This document shows, piece after piece, positions 6,403 through 6,633 of a DNA stretch of 6,633 bases (position 1 is the stretch's first letter; the number at the start of each line of letters is the position of its first letter). A model generated the notes under the pieces. The model was not told where the DNA came from and made no database searches. It saw nothing but the letters and a program-made list of their open reading frames with translations. The stretch is taken from assembly GCA_030747885.1 (NCBI GenBank), contig JASLJW010000146.1, forward strand, positions 1 through 6,633, in the 5' to 3' direction. A program made the position numbers and the translations under genes. This DNA is from Candidatus Thalassarchaeaceae archaeon (GTDB lineage Archaea > Thermoplasmatota > Poseidoniia > Poseidoniales > Thalassarchaeaceae).

Positions 6403-6633
6403 TCAATCCAATTTTTCCATCGCATCTAGTTCGTTTCGTACCTTTTCTAATTCAGTTAATTGGAAACAACGAAACCTCATTTTTATTCGATCAGGACTTG
6501 AAATTAGATTGCCAGCACGTTCAATTTGAGACAGGCACTCGGTAGCCATTCTGATTTTTGATTCAAGCAAATGGTATACTTCCCTTGAAAGAACAACATC
6601 AACATTAATCGCATCTCTCAGTGGTGAAACATC
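6403..6633 (-). CDS. Hypothetical protein, C-terminal 76 residues only (start outside window)
   Basis: Reading the minus strand from the right edge, one frame stays open for 76 codons and ends at TGA (6405-6403). The peptide starts DVSPLRDAINVDVV and ends ELEKVRNELDAMEKLD. It looks predominantly alpha-helical, with amphipathic stretches (SREVYHLLESKIRMATECL, and the charged last 20 residues) suggesting a helical bundle or short coiled coil. No membrane segment or recognisable catalytic motif is visible. I do not recognise the family. It converges on hutH with a single base (6402) between the two stops, so it belongs to a separate transcription unit. Support for it being real is the uninterrupted frame to the window edge, coding-like composition and the way it fills the space immediately after hutH; the rest of the gene lies beyond the window. 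Confidence 0.72.
   Translation of the reverse strand, partial: DVSPLRDAINVDVVLSREVYHLLESKIRMATECLSQIERAGNLISSPDRIKMRFRCFQLTELEKVRNELDAMEKLD

Noticed and set aside
6412..6416. T5 run after hutH as a definite terminator
   Set aside because: It is a single short T-run inside an apparent coding sequence on the other strand; too little to annotate, so mentioned only as a candidate.
1..6633. Mobile element, CRISPR array, tRNA or defence system
   Set aside because: No transposase, spaced direct repeats, tRNA-like cloverleaf or defence-type domain was seen. The coding density and continuous hut operon indicate core metabolic sequence.

Overview
The window looks like ordinary, gene-dense archaeal chromosome. 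It most likely comes from an AT-leaning, folate-using member of the Thermoplasmata side of the Euryarchaeota, such as marine group II/III (Poseidoniales-like). That placement is inferred: a clear PAN-type proteasomal ATPase gives Archaea, and a complete histidine-to-glutamate module with tetrahydrofolate-dependent enzymes fits Thermoplasmata or Haloarchaea. The low GC argues against Haloarchaea, and the presence of PAN argues against Thermoplasma itself, which uses VAT instead. No rRNA or marker gene in the window can settle it.

Layout, left to right. Positions 1-1139 (+) hold the proteasome-activating nucleotidase; its frame is open to the left edge, so the N-terminus is probably cut off. 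A 37-bp gap with a perfect CTCAT-N2-ATGAG palindrome follows. Four forward, tightly packed hut genes come next: glutamate formimidoyltransferase (ftcD-type, 1177-2211), formimidoyltetrahydrofolate cyclodeaminase (fchA-type, 2208-2840, ATGA overlap), urocanate hydratase of the long, animal-like form (hutU, 2875-4899), and histidine ammonia-lyase (hutH, 4896-6401, ATGA overlap). The right edge, 6633-6403 on the minus strand, is the C-terminal end of an unidentified gene that meets hutH tail to tail with one base between the stop codons.

How the genes work together. HutH converts histidine to urocanate plus ammonia, and HutU hydrates urocanate to imidazolonepropionate. An imidazolonepropionase (HutI), not present here, would give N-formimino-glutamate. 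FtcD moves the formimino group to tetrahydrofolate, releasing glutamate, and FchA turns 5-formimino-THF into 5,10-methenyl-THF plus ammonia. Gene order is the reverse of reaction order. The upstream proteasomal ATPase supplies peptides, so proteolysis and amino-acid catabolism sit side by side; co-transcription is possible but not shown.

The most interesting unexplained signal is a short palindrome, CTCAT-N2-ATGAG. It occurs exactly twice and once with one mismatch. All three copies lie within about 35 bp of the start codons of ftcD and hutH, and I found none elsewhere in the window by eye. It may be an operator for a hut regulator encoded elsewhere. I see no RNA genes, CRISPR arrays, insertion sequences or other mobile elements, and no gene-free stretch longer than about 40 bp.
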